Shown here: piece after piece, positions 17,717 through 25,418 of the stretch | Position numbering within the stretch: position 1 is the first letter of the stretch | Layout of the letters: the number at the start of each line of letters is the position of its first letter | Source of the DNA: Edaphobacter sp. 12200R-103 | Lineage (GTDB): Bacteria > Acidobacteriota > Terriglobia > Terriglobales > Acidobacteriaceae | Direction of reading: 5' to 3' | NCBI RefSeq assembly: GCF_010093025.1 | Contig: NZ_CP048114.1 | Location: 1,488,001 to 1,552,000 of the forward strand | Length of the DNA stretch: 64,000 bases | Position numbers and translations under genes: made by a program | Notes under the pieces: model-generated | Database searches by the model: none | The model's input: the letters and a program-made list of their open reading frames with translations, nothing else | Told to the model about the DNA's origin: nothing

Positions 17717-18748
17717 ATGACAGAAGATTCAGTTCGCACCAAGATATCGCGCCGCTCTTTACTTTCGGGAGCGGCCATAACGGGTGCCTTGCATGCATTC
17801 CCGCTGACCGGCTTTGCCCAGGATTTGCCGGCGAATGGGACCGGTAAACTCAAACTCTCCATGTTTTCCAAGCTTTTGCAATGGACCGATGTAAAGGAGG
17901 CGGCCGCCATCGCCAGAGATCTGGGTTTCGATGCGCTCGACCTTACTGTGCGTCCGCGTGGGCACGTGCTGCCTGAACGGGTAGAAATAGACTTACCCCG
18001 CGCGGTGGAGACGGCACGGAAAGCTGGGCTTGAAATTTCCATGATATCCACGGAAATTATGAGCAGCGCATCTCCCTATGCCGAGTCGATATTGAAGACG
18101 GCAAGCCAACTTGGTATTCGAAATTACCGATGGGGAGGGCTTACCTACAAACCAGCGAAAGGGATCGCGGAGCAGATCCATGAATTTAAACCTCAGGTGA
18201 GAGCCCTGGCGGAGCTCAACCGGGAGCATAACATCTGCGGGATGTATCATACGCATTCGGGCCCGAACATGATTGGTGGACCGATCTGGGATCTTTGGCT
18301 GTTACTGCAAGACCTCGATTCACGCTGGATCGGGATGAACTATGACATCGGCCACGCAACGATCGAAGGCGGTTACGGCGGGTGGCAGACCAGCGCTCGG
18401 CTGGCCAAAGATTCAATGAGGGGCATTGCCCTAAAGGATTTTCGATGGCCGTCGAAGACAAAGGCCGCGCCCCCGGACATCCACGCAAGCGCCCCCCCCC
18501 GCGCGGTGTACGAGCCGGAATGGTGTCCGATCGGCGAAGGGGTCGTCGATTTCCGTGGATTCTTTGAGATTGTCAAGCAAAACGGATTCTCCGGACCTGT
18601 CCAAATGCATTTTGAATATCCCGAATTCGGGGGAGCAGAAAACGGGGACACGGTGCTTCGCATACCCAGTCAACAACTGATCGCGGCTGTACGCAAAGAC
18701 CTGACGTATATAAGAGGTGTCCTGCGCGATTTGAATCTTGTCGCTTAA
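17717..18748 (+). CDS. Exported sugar phosphate isomerase/epimerase-like protein (TIM barrel)
   Basis: 343 residues with a twin-arginine leader (KISRRSLLSGAAITGALH). The barrel is of the xylose isomerase-like / AP endonuclease 2 family: LKLSMFSKLLQWTDVKEAA, LGFDALDLTVRP, NICGMYHTHSG, WIGMNYDIGHATIEGG and VQMHFEYPEFG carry the usual metal-binding His/Asp/Glu positions. A run of nine C residues at 18492-18500 lies within the frame and could be a slippage spot. Exported members fit a role on periplasmic sugars, perhaps with the divergent quinoprotein/cytochrome pair. GGAAGGA and ACGGAG precede the ATG. It is controlled by the promoter/operator at 17593-17631. Confidence 0.82.
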   Translation: MTEDSVRTKISRRSLLSGAAITGALHAFPLTGFAQDLPANGTGKLKLSMFSKLLQWTDVKEAAAIARDLGFDALDLTVRPRGHVLPERVEIDLPRAVETARKAGLEISMISTEIMSSASPYAESILKTASQLGIRNYRWGGLTYKPAKGIAEQIHEFKPQVRALAELNREHNICGMYHTHSGPNMIGGPIWDLWLLLQDLDSRWIGMNYDIGHATIEGGYGGWQTSARLAKDSMRGIALKDFRWPSKTKAAPPDIHASAPPRAVYEPEWCPIGEGVVDFRGFFEIVKQNGFSGPVQMHFEYPEFGGAENGDTVLRIPSQQLIAAVRKDLTYIRGVLRDLNLVA

Positions 18749-18883
18749 TCTCAACCTATCCGCCTCGCTGAGAGGCTGAATGGCGGCAGTTTCCCTTTGA
18801 ATAATTGAACGGAATCGTATGGGGGTAGTGTGGTTTTTCGATTTCGATCTGTATGTCCTTATCCTTCCGCTTGCCGGATATTC

Positions 18884-18897
18884 ATATAGCGCTACTA
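18884..18897. promoter_or_regulatory. LacI-type operator candidate, second copy
   Basis: ATATAGCGCTACTA matches TGATAGCGCTATCA at 10 of 14 positions and keeps the core TAGCGCTA. It lies about 300 bp upstream of the MFS gene and 158 bp upstream of the third copy, a spacing that would allow looping. Confidence 0.45.
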
Positions 18898-19001
18898 ACT
18901 GAAACAGTTGGAATTCAGTTTAAGAATGACGCGGGCCTTCAGGCATGAATCCCCATCTTCAAACGCAGACGCCCAGCTATTACTGAACTCTGACAAGCTC
19001 C

Positions 19002-19055
19002 TTGACACGTTATCGACTCGCTGAGTAGCATCCACCTACCATGTTAGCGCTATTC
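19002..19055 (+). promoter_or_regulatory. Promoter and LacI-type operator upstream of the MFS-GH88 operon
   Basis: TTGACA (19002-19007), an 18-bp spacer and TAGCAT (19026-19031) make a plausible promoter. TGTTAGCGCTATTC (19042-19055) follows at the expected early transcribed position and matches the perfect site at 17618 in 11 of 14 bases. Apart from this and the second operator copy I see nothing in the 443-bp gap 18749-19191. Confidence 0.5.
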
Positions 19056-19191
19056 TTTTATGCCAGAGACAATCCTCGCGGATCAGAGGTTTATGTGGCT
19101 TTTGGAAATGGCTTCTAAGAGAGATTTCCGCCGTGGGGGAGGGTTGGCCGATGAAACATGTGTCTCATGGAGCACCGAAGAAGGGAGAACA

Positions 19192-20442
19192 GTGACGAAC
19201 CTCGCATCCCCGCGCATTTTCTACGGCTGGTGGATCGCCGTAGCTGCATTTCTCAATCTCTTTTTAGCTGTGGGAGTTATCTTTTATGGATTCCCCGTGT
19301 TCTACCCCGCCTTTGCGAGTGCTCTCGGCTTTACTCGATCTCAGGTAACAGAAGGTTTTTTGCTCGGCTTCCTCGCTATCGGACTTCCGTTCGGCCTTCT
19401 TGCCGGGGTACTGATTGATCGTGTGGGCGCACGATGGGTCATCCTCTCCGGAGTCGGATTTATAGGTCTTCCGTTGATCGGGATGGGTTTCATGACTTGC
19501 TTCTGGCAATACCAGTTACTTTGCATTATCGAAGTGATCGGCTATGTGCTGGCAGGCCCCATTGCGAATCAGGTTCTGATTACACGCTGGTTTCGAGCAC
19601 GGCGCGGCCAGGCGATGGGATATGCCTATCTTGGCCTTGGACTGGGCGGCGCTGTATCGCCACCCACCATGAACTGGCTCCTTCATCGCTTTGGTTGGCG
19701 CCATGCTCTGGAGATCGCGGGAGTGGTCATCCTCGTGGTGCTCTTTCCCATCGGGATCTGGGTCACACGATCGACTCCCGCCGACATCGGTCTCTATCCG
19801 GACGGAGCGGCGATTCCGCCGTCGAGCGAGGACACGCTGACGACAAGATCCGCATTCAACGCAATCGGAGCTGCAATGCGCAATACCAATTTCTGGCTGA
19901 TTATCGCCGGTTCGGCTCTCGTAATCGGCGCGATGAATGCCGTTATTCAGCACTTCATCTTTTTCCTGAAACATCAGGGCTACTCTTCGACTGCGGCCTC
20001 TCGATACTTGTCGATTCTGCTTGTGGCCAGCCTGGGCGGCAGAGTGATCGTTGGCCACGTGGCAGACCGATTCAAGAAAAAGAATACGATGGCTGGCTTC
20101 TATCTCCTTCTAGGAGGAGCGATCCCCTTGCTTTATCTCGCGCACAAGCCTCTCGCTGTCCTCTCGTTTGCCGTGATCTTCGGCTTCTCGATGGGCGCCG
20201 ATTATATGTTGATTCCCCTGGTTACTGCCGAGTGTTTCGGGGTGGCGTCGTTGGGAAAGATACTGGCTCTCATCATCATGGCCTATTCGATCGGGCAGTG
20301 GGTTGGCCCCTGGGTCGCCGGATATATCTTCGATCACTTTGGCACCTACGGCCCCGCCTGGAAAATTATGGCATGCGCCGCGTTACTCGGATCGACTGCT
20401 ATTTACGCGATCTCAATACAGGGAGACGGGGCCGAGGCCTGA
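19192..20442 (+). CDS. MFS transporter (OFA/monocarboxylate-transporter-like)
   Basis: 416 residues from GTG at 19192, preceded by AAGGGAGA; the longer frame from 19060 adds 44 polar residues that do not look like MFS. Twelve membrane helices can be followed, with FYGWWIAVAAFLNLF in helix 1, the signature LIDRVGARWVILSG between helices 2 and 3, and GHVADRFKKKNTM between helices 8 and 9. It probably carries a sugar acid or monosaccharide into the cell. It opens a tight operon (MFS, Gfo/Idh, isomerase, GH88, SDR), which points to an unsaturated or oxidised uronate as substrate. Confidence 0.85.
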   Translation: MTNLASPRIFYGWWIAVAAFLNLFLAVGVIFYGFPVFYPAFASALGFTRSQVTEGFLLGFLAIGLPFGLLAGVLIDRVGARWVILSGVGFIGLPLIGMGFMTCFWQYQLLCIIEVIGYVLAGPIANQVLITRWFRARRGQAMGYAYLGLGLGGAVSPPTMNWLLHRFGWRHALEIAGVVILVVLFPIGIWVTRSTPADIGLYPDGAAIPPSSEDTLTTRSAFNAIGAAMRNTNFWLIIAGSALVIGAMNAVIQHFIFFLKHQGYSSTAASRYLSILLVASLGGRVIVGHVADRFKKKNTMAGFYLLLGGAIPLLYLAHKPLAVLSFAVIFGFSMGADYMLIPLVTAECFGVASLGKILALIIMAYSIGQWVGPWVAGYIFDHFGTYGPAWKIMACAALLGSTAIYAISIQGDGAEA

Positions 20443-20550
20443 CAACGCTATCGAATTCAAGTCTATGGTTCCAATTCAAGAATCAGAACAGCGACTTCCA
20501 TTCGCTTTACGATATTCAATCTATACCGCCGCGAGGAGAGGCACACATAT

Positions 20551-21705
20551 ATGGCGCAAATAAGAATCGGCATTATCATGAACGGCGTTACTGGACGGAT
20601 GGGATTGAATCAACACCTGATCCGTTCGATCCTGGCGATCCGCGGCCAGGGAGGCCTGTCGCTTGGCGATGGAGATGTGTTGATGCCGGATCCAATTCTG
20701 GTCGGAAGAAACGAGAACAGACTTCGGGCGATCGCGAACGCACACGGGATTTCACGATGGAGCATCGATCTCGAACGATGTCTCGCGAACGGCGAGGACG
20801 AGATTTATTTCGACTCAGGCACAACGGGACTGCGGGAGGACAATGTGACCAGGGCAATCAATGCCGGAAAACATGTTTACTGCGAGAAGCCTCTGTCAAC
20901 AACGGTGGCTTCTTCTCTGAGGCTGGCAAAAAAGGCCGAGGAGGCCGGAATCAAACACGGTATCGTGCAAGACAAGTTATTTCTTCCCGGCGTTCGCAAG
21001 CTTCGCAGGCTGGTTGATTCCGGGTTTTTCGGAAAAATTCTCTCGGTGCGTGGCGAATTCGGATACTGGGTGTTTGAAGGCGACTGGCAACCTGCCCAGC
21101 GACCTTCCTGGAACTATCGGAAAGAAGAAGAAGGAGGGATCATCCTGGACATGTTTTGCCACTGGCGCTATGTGCTGGATCATACCTTCGCGCCCGTCAA
21201 GAGCGTCTCGTGCGTGGGAGCCACGCACATCCCGGAGCGCGTAGACGAAGATGGCGACCAGTACGTCTGCACCGCCGATGACGCGGCATATGGCTCCTTC
21301 GAACTGGAGGGCGGTATCTTTGCACAGATCAACTCTTCATGGGCAACGCGAGTCTACCGTGACGAACTATTCAATCTTCAGGTTGATGGAACGGAAGGCA
21401 GCGCGGTGGCTGGACTGCGAGATTGTAAAACACAACATCGGGTGAACACCCCTCGCCCCACATGGAACCCGGATCTACCAAACCCCTTTCGCTTCCGTGA
21501 GCACTGGCTGGAAGTGCCTGACAATGGTGAGTTCGAAAATGGATTCAAGGTGCAATGGGAGATGTTCCTGAGGCATGTGGTACGGAATACGCCATTTCCG
21601 CACACGTTCGTGGACGGCGCTCGTGGAGTACAGCTTGCAGAGCTTGGGCTCAGGTCATGGGCGGAGCGCAGGTGGCTCGATGTGCCTAGTCTTGATGGGA
21701 ACTAG
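20551..21705 (+). CDS. Gfo/Idh/MocA-family oxidoreductase
   Basis: 384 residues, cytoplasmic, no signal peptide. The N-terminal Rossmann fold starts IGIIMNGVTGRMGLNQH, with an unusual insert before LVGRNENRLRAIANAHG. The family EKP motif is present (HVYCEKPLSTTVAS), and the C-terminal domain has FGYWVFEGDWQPAQRPSWNY and GGIILDMFCHWRYVLDH. Relatives oxidise sugars, inositols or sugar acids with NAD(P), and some oxidise C3 of glycosides. AGGAGAGG precedes the ATG. It lies 108 nt after the MFS gene; the next isomerase gene follows after 25 nt. It probably works with that isomerase and the SDR on the released sugar. Confidence 0.88.
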   Translation: MAQIRIGIIMNGVTGRMGLNQHLIRSILAIRGQGGLSLGDGDVLMPDPILVGRNENRLRAIANAHGISRWSIDLERCLANGEDEIYFDSGTTGLREDNVTRAINAGKHVYCEKPLSTTVASSLRLAKKAEEAGIKHGIVQDKLFLPGVRKLRRLVDSGFFGKILSVRGEFGYWVFEGDWQPAQRPSWNYRKEEEGGIILDMFCHWRYVLDHTFAPVKSVSCVGATHIPERVDEDGDQYVCTADDAAYGSFELEGGIFAQINSSWATRVYRDELFNLQVDGTEGSAVAGLRDCKTQHRVNTPRPTWNPDLPNPFRFREHWLEVPDNGEFENGFKVQWEMFLRHVVRNTPFPHTFVDGARGVQLAELGLRSWAERRWLDVPSLDGN

Positions 21706-21730
21706 TGCTTCAAAACTTAATCGGGCGATT

Positions 21731-22543
21731 ATGGCAGACATCCATAGACTCAGTCTCAATCAGGCAACAACGGAACGGTGGAGCGTCAAGGAAGCGGTTG
21801 AAGGATGCCTGCGCCATGGCATTCCTTCCATTGGACTCTGGCGTCATAAAATTCACGAGGCCGGCTTGCGGGAAAGCGTCCGATTGGTTCGTGATGCAGG
21901 ACTGCATGTCTCCAGCCTATGTCGCGGAGGAATGTTTCCGGCTCCGACTCGGGAGGAAAGGCAGCAAAGAATCGAAGATACGCTGAGGGCTATTGACGAG
22001 TGTGCCGAGCTTCACGCCGATTCGCTCGTCCTTGTGGTCGGCGCTTCTTCAGCGGTTGGGCTGGTCGATGCTCGAAAGATGGTGGAAGAAGGATTGGCGG
22101 CGATTGTTTCTCATGCCCGCGAATCCGGAGTGCGGCTAGGCTTGGAACCTCTGCACCCGATGTACGCCGGGGAACGTTGTGTGCTCAACACCATCGACCA
22201 GGCATTGGATATGGCTTCTCCTTACGCTCCCATGGAGGTAGGCCTGATACTTGATACGTTTCATATCTGGTGGGATCCCTATGTTCTGCAGCAGATCACA
22301 CGGGCAAAGGGCCGCATCTACGGCTTTCACGTCAGCGATTGGTTGGTTCCAGTTCCGGATCTGCTTTTGGGGCGGGGAATGATGGGCGATGGTGTCATTG
22401 ATAACCGAACGTTACGCGGGGCGGTCGATAGATCCGGTTACGCTGGCCCGATCGAAGTCGAGATCTTCAACCAAGCTATCTGGGACATGCCGGGCAATGA
22501 TGTCTTATCAACGGTCGTCGAACGCTTCACCTCACTCGTCTAG
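21731..22543 (+). CDS. Sugar phosphate isomerase/epimerase (TIM barrel), cytoplasmic
   Basis: 270 residues from the ATG at 21731 (MADIHRLSLNQATTERW), where family similarity seems to start. An in-frame ATG at 21695 would overlap the end of the Gfo/Idh gene and cannot be excluded, as neither has a strong ribosome site. The AP endonuclease 2 / hydroxypyruvate isomerase-type barrel shows GIPSIGLWRHKIHEAG, LHVSSLCRGGMFPAP, GVRLGLEPLHPMYAG, VGLILDTFHIWWDP and GPIEVEIFNQAIW, with metal-binding Glu, Asp, His and Glu positions. No signal peptide, unlike the two exported relatives in this window. GH88 follows after 17 nt. Confidence 0.85.
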   Translation: MADIHRLSLNQATTERWSVKEAVEGCLRHGIPSIGLWRHKIHEAGLRESVRLVRDAGLHVSSLCRGGMFPAPTREERQQRIEDTLRAIDECAELHADSLVLVVGASSAVGLVDARKMVEEGLAAIVSHARESGVRLGLEPLHPMYAGERCVLNTIDQALDMASPYAPMEVGLILDTFHIWWDPYVLQQITRAKGRIYGFHVSDWLVPVPDLLLGRGMMGDGVIDNRTLRGAVDRSGYAGPIEVEIFNQAIWDMPGNDVLSTVVERFTSLV

Positions 22544-22560
22544 AGCCAAAGGATTTCGAA

Positions 22561-23931
22561 ATGGAAATACGGAACAATCTTTCTGCAGCGGGCCTAGCAC
22601 CCTCAATAAGAACCATGTTCATCCTGGCATCTGATAAGACCCTCCGCCTCTCCCATCGATGGGAGGTCTCGATGGGGGCTCCTGTAGTTACAGTCGACGG
22701 GCAGTACGTCGGACGCAATTGGACCCAATGGACACAGGGATTTGCGTATGGAAATGCCATCCTGTGCTATGACGCTACAGATCACCCAGACCTGCTCGAG
22801 GTCGGCCGCAGCCTTACCCACGCTCATATGGCCGAGCATTTGACGCACACTGGCGTGCATGATCATGGCTTCAACAATCTCTCGACCTATGGGCAGTTGC
22901 GGCGCCTGATTCTGGAAGGCAGGCTCGAGTCGAATGATTCGGAGCTGCGCTCATACGAACTTGCCTTGAAGGTGAGTGGTGCTGTACAGGCAGCGCGGTG
23001 GACCAGCCTCCCGGGCGGCCGGGGTTACATATACTCGTTCAACGGGAGTCATTCCCTGTTCATCGATACGATCAGAACCGTCCGCATCTGTGGCGTTGCC
23101 CATAAACTCGGTCACGGGTTGATGGGAGAACAAGACTGCCGCATCAACCTCCTCGGTCGACTCCTGACACACGCGCGCACATCAGCCGAATTCAATATCT
23201 ATTACGGAGAAGGCCGCGACTCTTATGACCTTGCCGAAGCGCGAGGGCGCACCGTCCATGAAGCGATATTCAACCCTGTCAGCGGGACCTTCCGATGTCC
23301 CTCTTCTCAACAGGGGTATTCGCCTTTCACCACATGGACTCGCGGATTGGCATGGGCGATGCTGGGCTTCGCGGAAGAGCTTGAATTCATCGGATCCCTG
23401 CCCGAGAGCGACTTTGCAAGCGACGGTGTGATGACAAAGGAGGAAGCTATTTTCTTCCTGGAAAAGGCCGCCAGGGCTACCTGTGATTTCTATATCAGCC
23501 AGGCCAGTACCCTGGATGGAATCTGCTATTGGGATACCGGCGCTCCCGATCTGCGCTACCTGGGCAACTGGAAAAGTTCCCGTGCCGATCCATTCAATCA
23601 GTACGAACCAGTTGATTCTTCGGCAGCGGCCATCGCCGCTCAAGGATTAATCCGTCTTGGGCACGCGATGGGGGAAGCTGGAAGGATTTACCTCAATGCC
23701 GGTCTAACGATTGCCGAGGTGCTACTCAAGGAGCCGTATCTTTCCAGCAATCCCCAGCATGAAGGCATTCTGCTTCACAGTATCTATCACCGGCCAAATG
23801 GCTGGGACCATGTACAAAAAGGTGCCAAGATTCCCTTCGGTGAGTCGAGCATGTGGGGGGATTACCACCTGCTGGAGTTAGGACTACTCATCCTGCGGTT
23901 GGCGGAAAACAAGTACTACACTTTTTTCTAA
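22561..23931 (+). CDS. Glycoside hydrolase family 88 (unsaturated glucuronyl hydrolase-like)
   Basis: 456 residues, no signal peptide, so probably cytoplasmic. The (alpha/alpha)6-barrel shows the two conserved aspartates of unsaturated glucuronyl hydrolases: one in GVHDHGFNNLSTYG, the other in LFIDTIRTVRIC. Further family blocks are GYSPFTTWTRGLAWAMLGF, EPVDSSAAAIAAQGLIRLG and FGESSMWGDYHLLELGLL. Such enzymes hydrate the 4,5-unsaturated uronic acid left by polysaccharide lyases, releasing a 5-keto uronate. No lyase gene is in the window, so the unsaturated oligosaccharide would have to be made elsewhere. AAAGGA precedes the ATG. Operon position suggests that Gfo/Idh, isomerase and SDR process the product. 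Confidence 0.85.
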   Translation: MEIRNNLSAAGLAPSIRTMFILASDKTLRLSHRWEVSMGAPVVTVDGQYVGRNWTQWTQGFAYGNAILCYDATDHPDLLEVGRSLTHAHMAEHLTHTGVHDHGFNNLSTYGQLRRLILEGRLESNDSELRSYELALKVSGAVQAARWTSLPGGRGYIYSFNGSHSLFIDTIRTVRICGVAHKLGHGLMGEQDCRINLLGRLLTHARTSAEFNIYYGEGRDSYDLAEARGRTVHEAIFNPVSGTFRCPSSQQGYSPFTTWTRGLAWAMLGFAEELEFIGSLPESDFASDGVMTKEEAIFFLEKAARATCDFYISQASTLDGICYWDTGAPDLRYLGNWKSSRADPFNQYEPVDSSAAAIAAQGLIRLGHAMGEAGRIYLNAGLTIAEVLLKEPYLSSNPQHEGILLHSIYHRPNGWDHVQKGAKIPFGESSMWGDYHLLELGLLILRLAENKYYTFF

Positions 23932-23973
23932 CCTTCTTCGGATATAACATGATGCACCCAGAGAGGGGACGCA

Positions 23974-24759
23974 ATGAGTAATACAAGGGTCGCACTCGTG
24001 ACCGGAGGTACACGCGGAATAGGTCTGGGCATTGCCAAAAAATTAGCGAACAAAGGCTTCAATCTAGTGATCACCGGCAGGCGCAGTCATGATGAAGCAG
24101 AACCTACTATCGCTCAGTTGCGCGAACAATTTAGCGACCGCAGTTTGAAGGTTCAATACTGCCAGGCGGATGTTGCAGATGCAAGCCATCGAGAACGTGT
24201 GCTGACGGATGTTGAAGCAACCTTTGGACAGCTGGATATTCTCGTAAATAACGCCGGGATCGCGCCCACGGTTCGTGCTGACATTCTGGAGGCTTCAGAA
24301 AAAAGTTTTGATGAACTGATTTCTACCAATCTCAAGGGCCCATATTTTCTAACTCAGGCGGCTGCGAATTGGATGATACGTCTGCAGGAGCAATCTAAAG
24401 AACATCGTTGCATCATCAACATTGGCTCGGTTTCGGCGACCGTCGCAAGCGTTAACCGGGGAGACTATTGCATTACCAAGGCGGGTATTGCGATGGCAAC
24501 CATGCTTTGGGCGACAAAACTCACGCGATACGGCATTGGCGTATATGAAGTAAGGCCGGGCATCATCGAGACAGATATGACGAAGGGTGTTAGAAGCAAA
24601 TACGACAGTCTGATCGAAGGGGACCTGCTTTTGGAGAAGCGTTGGGGAACTCCGGACGACATTGGTATAGCCGTAGCGATGTTGACGAGCGGAGACCTTC
24701 CCTACTCCCCCGGCGCGGTTCTAACCATCGATGGCGGCCTTACTGTAAGACGACTCTAG
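23974..24759 (+). CDS. Short-chain dehydrogenase/reductase
   Basis: 261 residues, classical SDR: cofactor loop VTGGTRGIGLGIAKKL, NNAG at about residue 92, catalytic Ser in INIGSVSATVAS, and YCITKAG as the YxxxK motif. The C-terminus VLTIDGGLTVRRL is typical of 3-oxoacyl-ACP reductase-like SDRs that act on sugars or sugar acids. GAGAGGGG precedes the ATG. It is the last gene of the operon, 42 nt after GH88, followed by a strong hairpin. It could reduce or oxidise the keto-uronate from GH88; this is inference from position. Confidence 0.88.
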   Translation: MSNTRVALVTGGTRGIGLGIAKKLANKGFNLVITGRRSHDEAEPTIAQLREQFSDRSLKVQYCQADVADASHRERVLTDVEATFGQLDILVNNAGIAPTVRADILEASEKSFDELISTNLKGPYFLTQAAANWMIRLQEQSKEHRCIINIGSVSATVASVNRGDYCITKAGIAMATMLWATKLTRYGIGVYEVRPGIIETDMTKGVRSKYDSLIEGDLLLEKRWGTPDDIGIAVAMLTSGDLPYSPGAVLTIDGGLTVRRL

Positions 24760-24798
24760 CGGCATGGCTGCATCTTCCCGTCGACCTCTCATGAATCT

Positions 24799-24824
24799 GC
24801 TAACTGCCCCAGCGGGCAGTTAGT
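24799..24824 (+). terminator. Hairpin ending the MFS-GH88-SDR operon
   Basis: CTAACTGCCC, loop CAGC and GGGCAGTTAG form a perfect 10-bp stem 40 nt after the SDR stop. No T run follows, so termination may be Rho-assisted or the hairpin may protect the transcript end. Confidence 0.5.
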
Positions 24825-25418
24825 CATCATACGAGGCTGCGCGAAGATGGATGAGTTCTCACTTTAGGCGGTGACTTATCCGAGCGGCAATAACTTAGTG
24901 CACATTACTCAAACAAGTCGAATGTATGCTCCTGCACTGACCAGCAGCCCCGCCGTGCATATTCCCTGCAGGCTCCCCATTTAGTTTTGGACAGGCTCCA
25001 AGCCTTCTTTTGCTGACCTCTTCAATGATTACAGGAAGCCGTGACAGCCTAATTCTCTGTAACAAATGGCGTCATTGATCTGCCCCTATTTTTCCAACGC
25101 AAATTGGGAGCATCGCGTGAGTTGACATGTTGAAGTGTCACAGCCGCGGGCAACAAACAGGGTGGGCTAACGGGTAGGAATCGGGCTGGGGGGCTGGATT
25201 AAGTTTACGTTGGTCATGGACTTACGTGGTTTTATTCTGGCTAACGCAGATTCGGCGATTGGCAAACTCCTATAACCTTGTGCGTGGCATCGGCAACCTC
25301 CTAGTATCGCCCACCGTTACGCAACTTCTGCCTGCTCCGTCGGCAAAGAACAGTCGATGCAGAGCTTACCCGTTGCATCGCAGCAAGAGGGGCAGGCCGT
25401 AATTGAGAGGAAGGCCAC
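24825..25418. other. Long intergenic stretch upstream of the TonB receptor
   Basis: About 590 bp with no convincing gene in either strand. It must hold the receptor promoter, but I see no copy of the TAGCGCTA operator and no clear -35/-10 pair. Confidence 0.5.

Noticed and set aside
19434..21017. 527-codon open frame on the plus strand
   Set aside because: It overlaps the MFS and Gfo/Idh genes in another frame; the translation is rich in Arg, Ser and His without domain blocks.
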